Shown here: positions 1 through 10,382 of the stretch, in pieces | Layout of the letters: the number at the start of each line of letters is the position of its first letter | Numbering within the stretch: position 1 is the stretch's first letter | NCBI GenBank assembly: GCA_003427395.1 | Contig: BFEA01000008.1 | Location: 1,170,008-1,219,296, forward strand | DNA: 49,289 nucleotides | Direction of reading: 5' to 3' | Source of the DNA: Chara braunii | Lineage: Eukaryota > Streptophyta > Charophyceae > Charales > Characeae | The notes under the pieces: model-generated | The model's input: the letters and a program-made list of their open reading frames with translations, nothing else | The model's database searches: none | Told to the model about the DNA's origin: nothing | Position numbers and translations under genes: made by a program

Positions 1-33
<33 letters not shown>
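1..33. repeat. Poly-A run at window edge
   Basis: The window opens with 33 consecutive A. It may be a retroposon tail or an assembly edge; nothing else marks it. Confidence 0.9.
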
Positions 34-38
<5 letters not shown>

Positions 39-149
39 TATCTACAAGCCTTGCCTTATTTTGATCGATTAGATTGTGTTACTATGATGGCACAGGAACA
101 TGCTTATTCTTTAGCTATAGAAAAACTTTGTATTGTGAAGTACCATTAC

Positions 150-395
150 GAGCTCCACATCTTAAATCATGCTGCCATGGTCAGAGTATATATATGAGTG
201 TTATTTTGTGAGATTACCTACGAGCTCCACATATACGAGTGTTATTTTGTGAGATTACCCGGATCTTAAATCATCTACTTTCACCACGGGGACCGCCTTG
301 GTCAGAGTATATATACAAGTGTTATTTTGTGAGATTATCCAGATCTTTAATCATCTACTTCCACCACAGGGGCCGCCATGGTCAGAGTATATGGG
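150..395. repeat. Short tandem duplication, about 80 bp unit
   Basis: The core GTGTTATTTTGTGAGATTA occurs three times, near 198, 240 and 319. Around it repeat the blocks GATCTTAAATCATCTACTT, CCACCACGGGG-CCGCC and GGTCAGAGTATATA. The last two copies are about 80 bp apart and the first spacing is about 43 bp, so the first unit is truncated. The short plus-strand ORF at 239-475 is only this repeat read in frame. Confidence 0.8.
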
Positions 396-1640
396 AACCC
401 GCATCAAGCAGCCCACAACACTCGTTTAGTACACCGGGTACAGTAGGATGGCCTTTTCCTGTGCCTACTAGGTGAACCAGCCTGCCCCCGCCCTCATTTT
501 CTTTCATTGTGTAATCCTGTAGGCCATTTCCTTCAACCAACCTGCTTGGCCCAGCTATCGGCCACGGGAAAAAATGAGTAGAAACGTTTCTAGTCAGATA
601 GATTTGGGCGCTCCTGAAGTGGCCCGTATGTTTCCTAAAATTGTGGCTTGTTAACGGGCACAACTTTAGGAAACTCTTTTTCAATTTGCATTGATCTCTT
701 CTGAGGTTGAACTGGTGACGCTCAACAGCCAGGTGTGGCTCTGCTCATAACACAAACTGGTGCTAGTTTGGGCCATGCCATACTGGCGCTTCTCTTTTCC
801 TAAATGCCAGTATGGTAGACCCTAAATTGCCAAACCTACTTTTTTTGTCCTCCGAATGAATCCAACTGGTCCCCCCCAGGCTGATACAAAAGTGCAACTG
901 TTATACCTCCAGATGTCTCAGAGGAGGGGGATCGTAGTGGTTGTTTTAAACCACTACCGCACGGCCCCAGCCTTGCAGTCGGAAACTTGTCGCCACAAGA
1001 AAATGAGGTCGAAACATCAAATGCTAGGTCTGCCGTTGATAAACTGGATCGGCGGTCGCGTTTTCGTTTNGTACTTACAGAATTTGAGGTGTCAGGCCCG
1101 TGGCCCGGGTGCCCATGTACTGGTGCTTTAAAGAATCGCTGTGACTTGGTTCATGCTTCCGTAGAAGTGGCTCTCGGGAAGCACCGATCTCGGGCTATCC
1201 CCCCACGTGTGTGGTCAAGGTTGTGTGCTGTGGCTTGAGAGTCCTCTGTGTGTGGGTGGGTTCGCTGTGCCATCAGGTAGAGGCTGAAATCAGTGCGTCC
1301 AGTCTCCTGATGGACATCCTCTCCCAGCACTGTCCCCAACACCCCTCACAACCTTTTCCAATATAGCACCAACATACTACAGTGGCAAGCTTTGTAGTTC
1401 TGTCAGAACTCTGGTGTAGCGACATAGAGGTCATGGGTTCAGTTCCAGTAGGCCTTCATCCTCCCCTGAGTACGGTCAGTTGGGGTTGGAATGGCACGCG
1501 ACGTACTTGTCCTCCAGCATAGCACAGTGCACGTACAGAAGCATCATACTATACATAGCATATCAGGGAATTGCCGAAGGGAGCAGTACGCTGTGGAGTG
1601 CTTGTCAGGGGAGGAGGGCGTTATTCGGGGATGGGACTCG
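396..1640. other. Non-coding stretch, nothing recognised
   Basis: I see no protein with family resemblance on either strand. One single N lies at about 1070. A tRNA B-box-like motif GGGTTCAGTTCC lies near 1433-1444, preceded by GGTGTAGCGACATAGAGGTC, which resembles the layout of the second tRNA-like motif near 2170-2203. Confidence 0.5.
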
Positions 1641-1644
1641 AGTT

Positions 1645-1693
1645 GGGGAGTATCGCTCTGTGAAGGCATCATCATGGACGGTGGTGAGCATCC
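1645..1693. repeat. Dispersed 49-bp repeat, copy 1
   Basis: The segment starting GGGGAGTATCGCTCTGTG and running through GAAGGCATCATCATGG to GAGCATCCT matches 3266-3313 at roughly four bases in five. The two copies are direct and about 1.6 kb apart. The function is unknown. Confidence 0.6.
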
Positions 1694-2080
1694 TCGTATT
1701 AGAGGTATGTTGTACCTACTGTCACGGCGGGCAGGGTTCGGTTTTGCAGGGTGGTCCTGCTGAGGGAATGATAGGGGAGCACTGTTCTTGGGCCACCTCC
1801 ATGGACGGAACTGATGCTCTGCAGGGGGGTGCAGGATTATCTTGCTCGTATTGGAGCACCGGTTGGAAATGCGCATTGTTGTATAAGGTTGCGGTTCAAA
1901 ACTCCGCAGCCTTGTGCATGGACACCGGCAGGGCGTTGGAATGACGCACGGCTGGACACACCCCCTGGGCTGACGCATGGTACTACTACAGACACTACCT
2001 GCACACCACCCAGGGGGTTAGTCCATGGGTGTTGTATGCTGGTCTACACTTCTCGTTGGTTGCTTGCTGTTGTTGGCTTT

Positions 2081-2146
2081 GGTCGCTCTGAATTCGAACC
2101 ACTGACACAAAGATTTTCAGTCCTTTGTTCCCCAGCCTAGATATTT
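2081..2146 (-). pseudogene. tRNA-Phe(GAA)-like relic
   Basis: On the minus strand this reads as a tRNA body. There is a weak D-arm region (ATATCTAGGCTGGGGAAC). Next comes an anticodon arm with a 5-bp stem AAGGA/TCTTT around the loop CTGAAAA (anticodon GAA), then the variable GTGTC and a T-loop block GTGGTTCGAATTC. This is the order and spacing of tRNA-Phe of plastid or bacterial type. The T-stem 3' side (CAGAG) does not pair well and the acceptor ends do not match, so it is not an intact tRNA. It could be a tRNA-derived SINE head or an organellar tRNA relic. A second B-box-like block, GGTTCGAGTCC, lies on the plus strand at about 2192-2202. Confidence 0.45.
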
Positions 2147-2209
2147 CACACGTTGTATCCACTTCCTACGGTAGTGCATGTGGTAGGCCACAGGTTCGAG
2201 TCCGGTTCC

Positions 2210-3196
2210 TTACTTTGGGGGGCTCCTGTCCAGATAAGCCTGTCTCTACCACATATTACACACACACATGAGACAACCCCAGATACTGACTACAGGTACA
2301 ACCACGATAGGCACATCGGAGGGACAAGACTGGGGGCTAGTGGAAGGACAGATGATGACCCACCACCTACTGAGTCTGTAGTCTGTCCCTTCTGATCCCT
2401 ATAGGAAGTAGTAGCCGATGACCGGAATCTGCTGATAGGTGGGAGACAGTCTGCTACTTAGGATAGATCAAGTAGGCATGGGGGCCTTTGGGGGGGGAGG
2501 AGCCCCAGCTGATGACCAGCGTCTGGAGGAGGGCTGTCTATTCGTTGGCAACAGATTAAGGGCGCATAGGGCCGCCCCTCCGCTGCTTCGAGGCAAGGTA
2601 CTTCTAGGGGCCTATACATACTACCTACATTCGGCTCACACAGGCACTGTTAGAGGTGATAGGAGCACCTCTCACTGCTATTCACTTCGCAGATGCTCCA
2701 TGGTGGGGAGCAGCGTCTGCTCCGTACATATTACAAACACATTACAAACATACACATAGCCTGCTTGCACATACCCACAATACCGAACATACACACATAC
2801 ATAACCATAGGGCTGGGAGGAGTTCACGACCAACTAATAATAGGCGTCTCGATGATAAGAGAGGGCGTGAGTTACTAGTCGGTCTACTTTGGGGCTAATA
2901 GGTGATTGCTTGAGCCTGGCGGCCAAAGTTCCCGTACGACGAGGCTCGTTCGACTACGCTTCCACTAGGGCTGGGTCATTAGCCCTGGTGCCTGTCACTA
3001 CTGTTTGGTCGAAGTTCCCCTCGATGGTAGGGTAATGGTCCCGAGTGCTAGTCACACTGAGGTAGGATAGTAGGAATGGGGGTGCGCTAGGAGTATTGAC
3101 GCGAGGATGGGATGGGAGGTAGCCTCATCTCTTCAGGGCAACCATGGCTGACAGCTTCCGGCGATCAATGTGAGCCTAATAACTGGCCTTTATTAC

Positions 3197-3197
<1 letters not shown>
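2210..3197. other. Non-coding stretch, nothing recognised
   Basis: Short ORFs exist but are low in complexity or unsupported. There is a CA-rich patch (ACACAC) around 2260-2275 and ACAT repeats around 2720-2805. No family resemblance is visible. Confidence 0.5.

Positions 3198-3229
<32 letters not shown>
3198..3229. repeat. Poly-A run (32 A)
   Basis: Homopolymer. The KKKK and FFFF stretches in ORFs crossing it are artefacts. Being next to dispersed repeat copy 2, it could be a retroposon tail. Confidence 0.9.
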
Positions 3230-3230
<1 letters not shown>

Positions 3231-3265
3231 GGGATAATGGGGCTTACAGGGTTTGGTCAACCCTA

Positions 3266-3313
3266 GGGGAGCATCCTTCGGGAAGGCATTATCATGGTCG
3301 GGGGAGAGCATCC
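3266..3313. repeat. Dispersed 49-bp repeat, copy 2
   Basis: Matches 1645-1693 (GGGGAGCATCCTTCGGGAAG, then GCATTATCATGGTCGG and GAGCATCCT). It lies 36 bp after a 32-A run. Confidence 0.6.
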
Positions 3314-3716
3314 TTGGAGGAATCAAGAACAGATAAGGGATGTTCATGTCACAATGTAGAAAAATATGTAAGGCTTTACTATCATCGCGAATACAGAGTA
3401 GGGGTTATTAATCACAGTGTGGCAGAGTCGTATCATAGGAGAAGGGCCATAGGTGTATGGAGTATGCTGGGTACATACAGACTGAATTTTTTTCACATAC
3501 GACTGAGGCTCATGCACACATACGATAAATCACAAGTATAGATTACGTATGCATTGGACAAGGCACATGCAGAGATCAACAGGCTATAGACCGGGGACAC
3601 ATTGTAGACCAGGTACAGACTATAGACCAGATGCAAACTAAAGACTAAAGACGTACAGAAGGAAACAAACAGAACAGTCAAGTATTGCTGCTAAACCATT
3701 TTCACCCCAAATATGG

Positions 3717-3741
3717 ATATAACGCCCGCCGGGCGTTATAT
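3717..3741. repeat. Perfect hairpin, 11-bp arms
   Basis: ATATAACGCCC and GGGCGTTATAT flank the three bases GCC. The arms pair perfectly. The GC-rich core stands out from AT-rich surroundings. There is no T-run typical of a bacterial terminator and no adjacent gene, so I give it no function. Confidence 0.85.
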
Positions 3742-3744
3742 TCA

Positions 3745-5930
3745 GTAAATTGGTAGCAAGTTAGCAACTTTGGCGGGGCTCCAAAATTCTAAAAAAAAAA
3801 CAATTACAAAAAAGAAAATCTGTTAAAAAAATACACTGTCTACAATTGCAATGCAACCAACTTTTGGCTGTGGGTCGGCCCTATAGTAGCTGGGGAGGGA
3901 AACCAACCCTTACAGGCAGCGAAGAGGGTCAGTCAGATTCCGCAGACAAACAAGAGCCTTCTTCTGGGGGAAGAAAACAAAAAATCAAAACAAAAAACAT
4001 ACCCTTGGAAGTCAAAACCCCTTACAACTCCCTTTAAAACCCATGCATATTCCCTTCCCCACCTTTAAAAGTTTTGAAACCCATGATTACATCCTCTGCA
4101 AGGCACTCTGGCCATGGAACATTCAAATTCAATGCCCAAGATTTCTATTCAAATATATTGCCCAGGTGTTATATTCAAAGTGGCGTTCTATTCGAAAAAA
4201 AGTGAGTGAAAACAAAAATCTGATATTGTTGGGTAAGTTGAATACAGCGCCCGAGCATTATTCTCAGGTGAAGACTGTAGGCGGGGCATACTGAGGGCAG
4301 GTCCTGAGCTGTCGTGGGTTAGACCTTGTCCTGGCAGGGAGGGCATAAAACACTGGCTTTGGTCACATGGTAAAGGTATAGGGTCATATCCCACTTCTTG
4401 TTCGACATGAAGTTTTTGGCCAAAAATGGGATCCGACAATTCGGCGGCGTTATCGGGGATGTGAAAACATTGGTGGACGTGGTGCGATGTCCGCAATTGG
4501 CGTTGTCATACTTCTTTTGAAAAATGGAAGAGGCCACCCCCGTCTTGTGTAGCGAAAAAAAGGTGGGGTTTTTCATTTTATTTTATTTTTTTCTGGTTGT
4601 CCCCGTGGTCCACACAGGTTTTCGTGCAATGTCCGCGGCACACGACCGTGTGTGACATTTGGTCCGAGTGGCCGTTCAAGTGGGACACCGGTGGGGCCAC
4701 CGTTTTGGGATAGTACCGTAGCAAACTCCACAATGTGCAAAAATTCAAAGTTTTTGGGGAAGGTGGCACTTTGGCCGTTGAAGTTGGACATTGGTGGACC
4801 CACCGTCTTGTATTCGCTGCACGACCGCACACAGCCCATGTACACCATCGCTCGACCCAGATATCAGCCACTACCATCGTTCCGACAGCGCTGAGCATAA
4901 AGTGCACCTCGCCCGTAGTTTCTTCGCCACGTCCACCTCCACTCCCACCTATCGCCACACCACCATTCATTCACTGTGTCCTTCTACATGCCGATGTCCT
5001 ACGTTGTGTTTAGGGGTGAATCCTTCCTTCACATTCTGAGGAAGAGGTTCTGCCTCTCGAGAAGTGTGGTTGCCATCACACTTGGTCCCTGGTCGTCGAC
5101 GTTGCCATAGCCCCAACTTCGCAGCGGATTCGAGTGTAGTGTAAAGACGTCACGTCGGGTATGGATGCACCCCGACAACCTCTTCAAAGTCGATCACCTT
5201 CCCTGACCACCCTTCCAATGGATGCAAGCATGTAGGACATCCCGCCTTCGACGAATGCCATGTACGGACCCTCTCTCCAAGGCCCCTCCCCAAGACCCCA
5301 GGGTTTGATGGAGCACGATACGGCCCGCCAATGTCGAACGGCCTGCCACCATTGCCGTTATTCAAGCACTTGAACACATCACTTTACAGTCCTAGGAGAG
5401 CGGCTTGCACTATGATCTCCCTCCTCGACGAACTGGATAGCCACGTTGTTCGCATGGTGGACTGCCAGACACGAGGATGGGAGTAACAAAATGGTTTATG
5501 AGGCGTGGGGAATGGCATCTCCGAGTGTGTTGCATCGAGCTTTTGGTGAAGCAGGGGTGCATGGCAAAGGGTGGCAGATGCGTGGAGCACATCACATCAG
5601 CAGTGCGCAATTGGGGGCGGGGTGGCTTTAACACATCGATGGGGATGGATGATGGCCATCCACACCATTATGTCGGTTCACCACATAGCAACATCCCCTA
5701 CGCTCGCCCGCCGGTGCTGTCATCGTTTAGCATCAACAGTGACCATCCGTCGTGCAATATGGATGACATTGAATGTGGGAACCCGAACGTGGATGTGAGC
5801 ATGGGTGACGCTTGGGCCGGACCGGCAGCGAACATTGCAGGGACCCAATGTAGTGGTCGTCCCACAGTTGAGACGAATGAAAACGTGGAATGCGATGCGA
5901 GATTGCAAGAGGCGGATAACACTCCGACTT
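3745..5930. other. Non-coding stretch, nothing recognised
   Basis: ORFs up to about 150 codons occur on both strands (for example 5477-5932 plus and 4578-4970 minus). They overlap each other in opposite frames and show no recognisable motif. No tRNA, rRNA or transposon domain is visible. Confidence 0.45.
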
Positions 5931-5934
5931 AGTG

Positions 5935-6430
5935 GCAAAAATGAAAATTGCGATGAATCACTGCCTCGATTTATATCACCATCAAAACTTTTTTTTTCAT
6001 TTTTTTGATATTTTCCCGCAAAAGATCACGACCAAATCTATGACGACACCAATTTTCAGAAGTTGTTTTGGCTTTGTCGCCTTCGATGACCCACATTTGG
6101 TGTTTTTTTATTCCTACATGGAGGATTGCAAGAGTCAGAGCTGTGGCGGAACCTCTACCAGGCTGACACCAATTTTCAGAAGTTGTTTTGCCTTGCTTTG
6201 AGCGCAAAACATCACTGAAGTTAGGGTACTTTTCCGTTGGCCCACAGCTGGCAGAGTAGCAAAAATGGAAAAAGTGCCAATTCAGTGCGGCAATTATTTC
6301 ACTACCTAAACATTTGATTTTCATTTTTTTATATTTTTTCTGAAAAGATCTCGACCTGATCTACCAGATCCCAAATGTTCAGATTTTTCTGTGCATTATT
6401 CGGTGCGCGAAAAATCGCCAACGTTAGTGC
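5935..6430. repeat. Imperfect direct duplication, about 300 bp
   Basis: The block near 5935-6060 (GGCAAAAATGAAAATTG, TTTCATTTTTTTGATATTTT, AAAAGATCACGACC, then a TTCAGA block) returns near 6258-6390 as AGCAAAAATGGAAAAAG, TTTCATTTTTTTATATTTTT, GAAAAGATCTCGACC. Inside it, GACACCAATTTTCAG followed by AAGTTGTTTTG is present exactly twice, at 6045-6070 and 6165-6190. No gene is visible. Confidence 0.75.
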
Positions 6431-6488
6431 TCGAAAATTGTGAGGCTGGACCCGCTGGTCCCCCGTTGGTTGGCCCCCCCCCCCACCA

Positions 6489-6581
6489 TATGGATGTTTG
6501 ACAGGTGGTTATGCTAAAAGTGGTCACGGATGATGTTGTTGAGAGAGAACCTCACCACCCTCACGATTGAGAGTTCGTTTT

Positions 6582-6582
<1 letters not shown>
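6489..6582. repeat. GA-associated dispersed repeat, copy A
   Basis: GGATGTTTGACAGGTGGTTA then TGCTAAAAGTGGTCACGG, GATGTTGTTGA and CCTCACCACCCTCACGA lead straight into a long (GA)n tract. The same roughly 95-bp block precedes the (GA)n at 9141 and follows the (GA)n at 12075. Confidence 0.8.
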
Positions 6583-6648
<66 letters not shown>

Positions 6649-6649
6649 N

Positions 6650-6721
<72 letters not shown>

Positions 6722-6722
6722 C
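6583..6722. repeat. Compound microsatellite (GA)n-N-(CT)n-(TATC)n
   Basis: About 33 GA units run to a single N at 6649. About 15 CT units and about ten TATC units follow. GA followed by CT across one N is an inverted arrangement, so it may be a real palindrome or an assembly join. The ORF reading ERER/SLSL here is spurious. Confidence 0.95.
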
Positions 6723-7077
6723 TATCTCCCCTAACAGATAAGCGGTCTCGGTTTCTTTTTCTTCAGGTGACACTTAGTCATTTTCAGTCGCATGGTTTTG
6801 TACTGGGGACCATATAATCACATTAAGGCACCACTGTCATAAGATGTAGCACCAGTACGCAACTCTTTCTACCTCACCCACACTAACTCATTTTCTTCGT
6901 ACGAGACTCATGTTAAATCCTTCATCTCCGCACTTAAAGTATCTCTCTCTCTCTCCCCCTCTCTCACAAAACGACTGTGTCGATGTGATATGAGTTGCAA
7001 GCACGCAGTCCCACCTCTATTGTTATAACAGAACTGTCACCGACCTTCTTTCAAGGTTTTGCGCATAAAGTTTGCGG

Positions 7078-7898
7078 TTATGTGTGCGGGGCTAAAATTT
7101 CGAATTCAAAGTCACGTCCCGTATTTCTTTTCTCATCGACTACACTTCTCTCTTTCTTTGTTTTCTCTGCATTGTAATAATGTGTTGCCACATCCGCCAC
7201 ACGTGTGTCGCGGTCGAGCTTGAAAATGCAGAAACTCATTACTGTGTCTTTGTTTCGTGCTACATATACTATGTCGTTCTTTATATTGTTCATTTTCAAG
7301 AACTACTCTGACGCCTTGCTTGACTTCTTTGTTTGTTCTATTTCTGTGCGAATCACGAGTTCGACAAACGCTAGTTGTTGCAAGGTCAGACTAAGGTTTC
7401 CGTTGTTCCTTCTTATTTGACACAGTTTTGTGAGTGTCTTTTTTACATGAGGTACTCTACATAGTTCGTTATCCTTCTTCTCCACATCTTGTCTTTGTTC
7501 ATTTGGGCGCGAAGTTCATTTCGCACAACAATATTGTGATCTAACTGTGTGCCACGTACGAGCAGGAGACCTTTATCTGCCCAAAACCAGTGTCTCAACT
7601 GCCAAGTTAACTCGCCACGAACCGTTGTCATCATTTGGTTGCACTCTACAAGCATACACCACACACCATTCTCCTCTAAATACTTCCCCAGTCCTTCCTT
7701 GACATCTCCTCCCAATAAGTTAACAGCCAACTGCAACGAATTCAAAAATTTGTCCTGGGAAGGGTAGAATACTGCATCCCGCGCTGTCGAGTGCACAAAA
7801 GTTTTTGCAACGGAGCTCAACAGTCTATTTTTTTTCATTTTTTCAAAAACGTTGCATTGATCTCGCATGCCAACCGCCCAACGCTTTCCATCTTTCAC
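7078..7898 (-). pseudogene. Unrecognised gene family, copy 1 (frameshifted)
   Basis: Three minus-strand reading frames succeed each other here (7898-7443, 7485-7303, 7299-7078). Joined in order they align with a second locus at 45563-44709. Shared motifs in order are S-(V/I)-AK-x7-ARD-x-x-FYP, LVECN-x-(M/I)-MTT, the block RGE-(L/I)-(T/S)-W-x-L-(R/K)-H-x-FWA-(D/E)-KG, LQQL-(A/T)-F, and LDR-x-T-x-VA. The last two frames are shifted relative to the first, so this copy is either broken or split by introns I could not place. The protein is Lys/Arg-rich with several Trp. I do not recognise the family. Three tandem exon-like units lie upstream at 8932-8373 on the same strand and may belong to it. 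Confidence 0.55.
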
Positions 7899-8372
7899 CT
7901 CAATTTGACAATGTGTCCCTCCTTTTACAATATCGCGGTCTGCAACAACGTGTATAATAGCAAAACATTAGAAGTTGATATCCCAAACTCATATACATTC
8001 GTTTTCTAGGAAAAACAATCACAACCCCACAAACATATTCAGGCACATAGACACATTTCGTTCATTGTTTTCCTTATCGAAAAACGTTTCTAGTTCACAA
8101 CTTTTTTGCACTAACAGCAGGTGATGAAAACAATTCATGCAAAACAACATGTCAACCGAGCATTCGCATGATATTTTCATTATTCTCATACACTATTTAC
8201 TTACGTCCTTCAATTGCTCTTTCCTTCAAAACTAACCGTTTATCAGCATTGCTTTCCTCCCTGCCTTCACCACTTGCTGCTCCTTGCATTTTTACAACAT
8301 TTTCCTTCTCTTGTCCTCGCTACGCTTCTTTCTCTTGTTCTTGCTCCGTCTTTCTTCCCCACAATTAAAGGC
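7899..8372. other. Gap between gene-family copy 1 and its upstream units
   Basis: AT-rich to mixed DNA. Several short plus-strand ORFs here are rich in Phe and Ser and look spurious. If the minus-strand gene is real, this would be intronic. Confidence 0.35.
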
Positions 8373-8645
8373 GGTTGGGAACTGGGTGCCACTTACACCG
8401 GACTATGACAACAACGTTTCCATATACGGTTTCCACATCCCAACCACATCGTCACGAATCTTCGTGGAATGCAAGTAAATGCAATGCAATATGAACAATG
8501 CACACATTAAAAATCTAACATTTTTGCAAGGTTGGGAACTGGGTGCCACTTACCCCGAAATACGGCAACAATGTCTTCATGCACGGCCCCCACTTCCCAA
8601 CCAGATCGTCACAAGTGTAAGTCATGTGATACAGTAATAATGTTA

Positions 8646-8727
<82 letters not shown>

Positions 8728-8932
8728 CTTTATGTAGAAGATATAAGTGAGGTGGTAGGGTTTTGCAGTGCAACATGAACAACACAAACACAAGAAACCC
8801 CACAATTGAACACGATAGGGAACTTGGTGTCACTTACGCTGAAATACGACAACAACGTCTTGATATACGGTCCCCACTTCCCAACCAGATCATCACAAGT
8901 GTAAGTCATGTGATACGGTAATAATATTAACG
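8373..8932 (-). repeat. Three tandem exon-like units of about 100 bp
   Basis: Related units lie at about 8373-8460, 8530-8648 and 8816-8932. On the minus strand units 2 and 3 read TCDDLVGKWGP-x-x-KTLL-x-YF before GTAAGT. Unit 1 reads RDDVVGMWKPYMETLLS with an in-frame stop. All three carry the GTAAGT block, a good splice-donor match, at the same place. The spacing of D, KW and the following hydrophobic residues resembles the last helix of a Myb/SANT-like (trihelix) DNA-binding domain, but this is only a suggestion. Each unit also starts and ends with near-inverted GGTTGGGAACTGGG / CCCACTTCCCAACC. GA microsatellites follow units 2 and 3. Confidence 0.5.
8649..8723. repeat. (GA)n microsatellite
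   Basis: About 37 uninterrupted GA units. It begins right after TAATGTTAACG of the second exon-like unit. Confidence 0.95.
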
Positions 8933-9017
<85 letters not shown>

Positions 9018-9026
9018 AGAGAGAGA
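8933..9026. repeat. (GA)n microsatellite with a few GAAA interruptions
   Basis: About 45 GA units. It begins right after TAATATTAACG of the third exon-like unit, so unit and microsatellite were duplicated together. Confidence 0.95.
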
Positions 9027-9042
9027 CCCTAAATGTGAGGTA

Positions 9043-9138
9043 CCTGAATGTTTGACTGGTGGTTATGCCAAATATGGTTACAGATGACGTTGTTGGAAGA
9101 GGGCCTCACCACGTGCACGACAGACAGTTCATCTTCAA

Positions 9139-9140
<2 letters not shown>
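9043..9140. repeat. GA-associated dispersed repeat, copy B
   Basis: TGAATGTTTGACTGGTGGTT, ATGCCAAATATGGTTACAG, ATGACGTTGTTGG, CCTCACCACGTGCACGACAG, ACAGTTCATCTTCAAAGG, followed directly by (GA)n at 9141-9172. Homologous to 6489-6582 and 12115-12200. Confidence 0.85.

Positions 9141-9172
<32 letters not shown>
9141..9172. repeat. (GA)n microsatellite
   Basis: About 16 GA units after dispersed repeat copy B. Confidence 0.95.
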
Positions 9173-9178
<6 letters not shown>

Positions 9179-9285
9179 AGAGAGATGAATAGCTAGATTT
9201 CTTTTCAAGAAAGTATGTAAAAGAGTTTGCTGTCTATAAGAAGGTTCTAATTTTCTCAAATTTGTTCTTCTAAATTCAATCTTAA

Positions 9286-9549
9286 ATTACCACTTATGGT
9301 ATATTTAGTATAAGCAAGTTCTAAGATCACATCCTTCGAATAAAATCCAGTTAAAAAAGGAAATCCAATTAAAGACATGCTGCCTATTAGCATCATAGCA
9401 TAAGTAAAAGGTAACAAAGAAGCTAATCCTCCCATTTTGCGCATATCTTGTTCATCAGACATTGCATGAATCACAGAACCTGCACTCAAAAAAAGTAATG
9501 CTTTAAAAAGAGCATGGTTCATCAGATGAAATACACTCACAGAATAATT
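9286..9549 (-). pseudogene. nad5: Mitochondrial nad5 fragment (NUMT)
   Basis: An 88-codon open stretch reads [20 protein letters not shown], then [20 protein letters not shown], and ends at YTKYTISGN. This is the strongly conserved middle of mitochondrial NADH dehydrogenase subunit 5 (complex I proton-pumping membrane subunit). The [12 protein letters not shown] and [11 protein letters not shown] motifs separate it from plastid ndhF. The protein normally has about 650 residues, so only about an eighth is present. It is not frameshifted. Similarity begins abruptly at NYS and ends abruptly at SGN. The upper edge could be an exon border or an insertion breakpoint. Since it lies among nuclear-type repeats, I infer a nuclear copy of mitochondrial DNA. 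Confidence 0.9.
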
Positions 9550-10340
9550 AATTTTTTGTTTAAATCTTCTTGACGTTGTTTTTGAATACAGAATCTTAAT
9601 AATTTCAGTTTTCTAATTCCAACTTTCCATGGCAGAGATTCCACTTCTTCTTGCCATTTTTGAAGTTTTTCATTATATATTTTTGAAATTTGAAGCTAAT
9701 GGTGTGCTTGGTAAATCTTTAATTGTAGTTTCTTTATATTTGAGTAGTCTATTTTTCAAGCTTTGATTTGCAAACATTTGTATAAATTTATTATTAGAAG
9801 AATATAATAAGAAAAAAACTTTGTTACATTCATCATAAGTTAATGGTTCCCAAGAAAAAGGTAAAAAAATGACTTGTTTTCTATCTTGGTTCCAATTATT
9901 TGAAAGTCATTCTTGAGTATATCCAATATAATTGAAATCTCTTTTTGGTAAAAATAACTTGATTTTTTTAGTTTTTTATGCAATATTTGATATAGGGTTG
10001 TTTAGTACTGAAAATTTGTTTTTCTTACCGTGAAAAATTGTAGCTTGATACAAAGCATGACAAAAAAAAACTAGGATTCATACTAAACAATTCATCAAAA
10101 ATCAAATACCAATGAAAAGATATACAAATCAAATAATATCATCTGCATATATGAGTAATATATTTTCAGTCATATATATCTAATTATCTAATATCATTAT
10201 TATCTAATCAAATTATGTATCTAATATTTGGTCATATATTTATAAATTTATTATAAATTGAAGATAATTTTTTATTTTAATTATGCCATATTGATTTTAT
10301 TTTTATATTTAATAATATATTTAATAATATAATATACAGG
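9550..10340. other. AT-rich organelle-like DNA with a broken unknown ORF
   Basis: On the minus strand, about 9990-9675 reads nearly open with in-frame TAA and TGA codons. It includes LPKRDFNYIGYTQE, SNNWNQDRKQVIFLPFSW and EPLTYDECNKVFFLLYSS. A second frame, about 9690-9550, reads NEKLQKWQEEVESLPWK and [13 protein letters not shown] before a stop where nad5 similarity starts. The composition resembles organellar intron-encoded proteins, but I could not place it in the LAGLIDADG, GIY-YIG or maturase families. Beyond about 10000 there is only AT-rich sequence. Confidence 0.4.
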
Positions 10341-10345
10341 TAACC

Positions 10346-10382
10346 GGCGTTCGGGACGGGCAAAATGCCCAACCCGAACGCC
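10346..10382. repeat. GC-rich nested perfect hairpin
   Basis: Outer arms GGCGTTCGGG / CCCGAACGCC (10 bp) and inner arms GGGCA / TGCCC (5 bp) are separated by AC and AA and close on AAA. The following bases to about 10440 are also GC-rich (GTATGGGACCCC), ending in a run of A. The surroundings are more than 75% A+T, so this is an obvious compositional island. Confidence 0.9.

Noticed and set aside
1420-1450. Complete tRNA gene
   Set aside because: Only a B-box-like block; no acceptor or anticodon arm could be drawn.
3717-3741. Rho-independent terminator
   Set aside because: No U-run follows, no gene precedes it and the context is nuclear.
6530-6817. ORF with long ER/SL repeats, and similar ORFs at 8515-8833, 18579-19109 and 46510-46999
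   Set aside because: They are translations of GA/CT or GATA microsatellites; no independent coding signal.
9286-9549. Plastid ndhF instead of mitochondrial nad5
   Set aside because: [12 protein letters not shown] and [12 protein letters not shown] fit mitochondrial nad5; ndhF has different residues in this segment.
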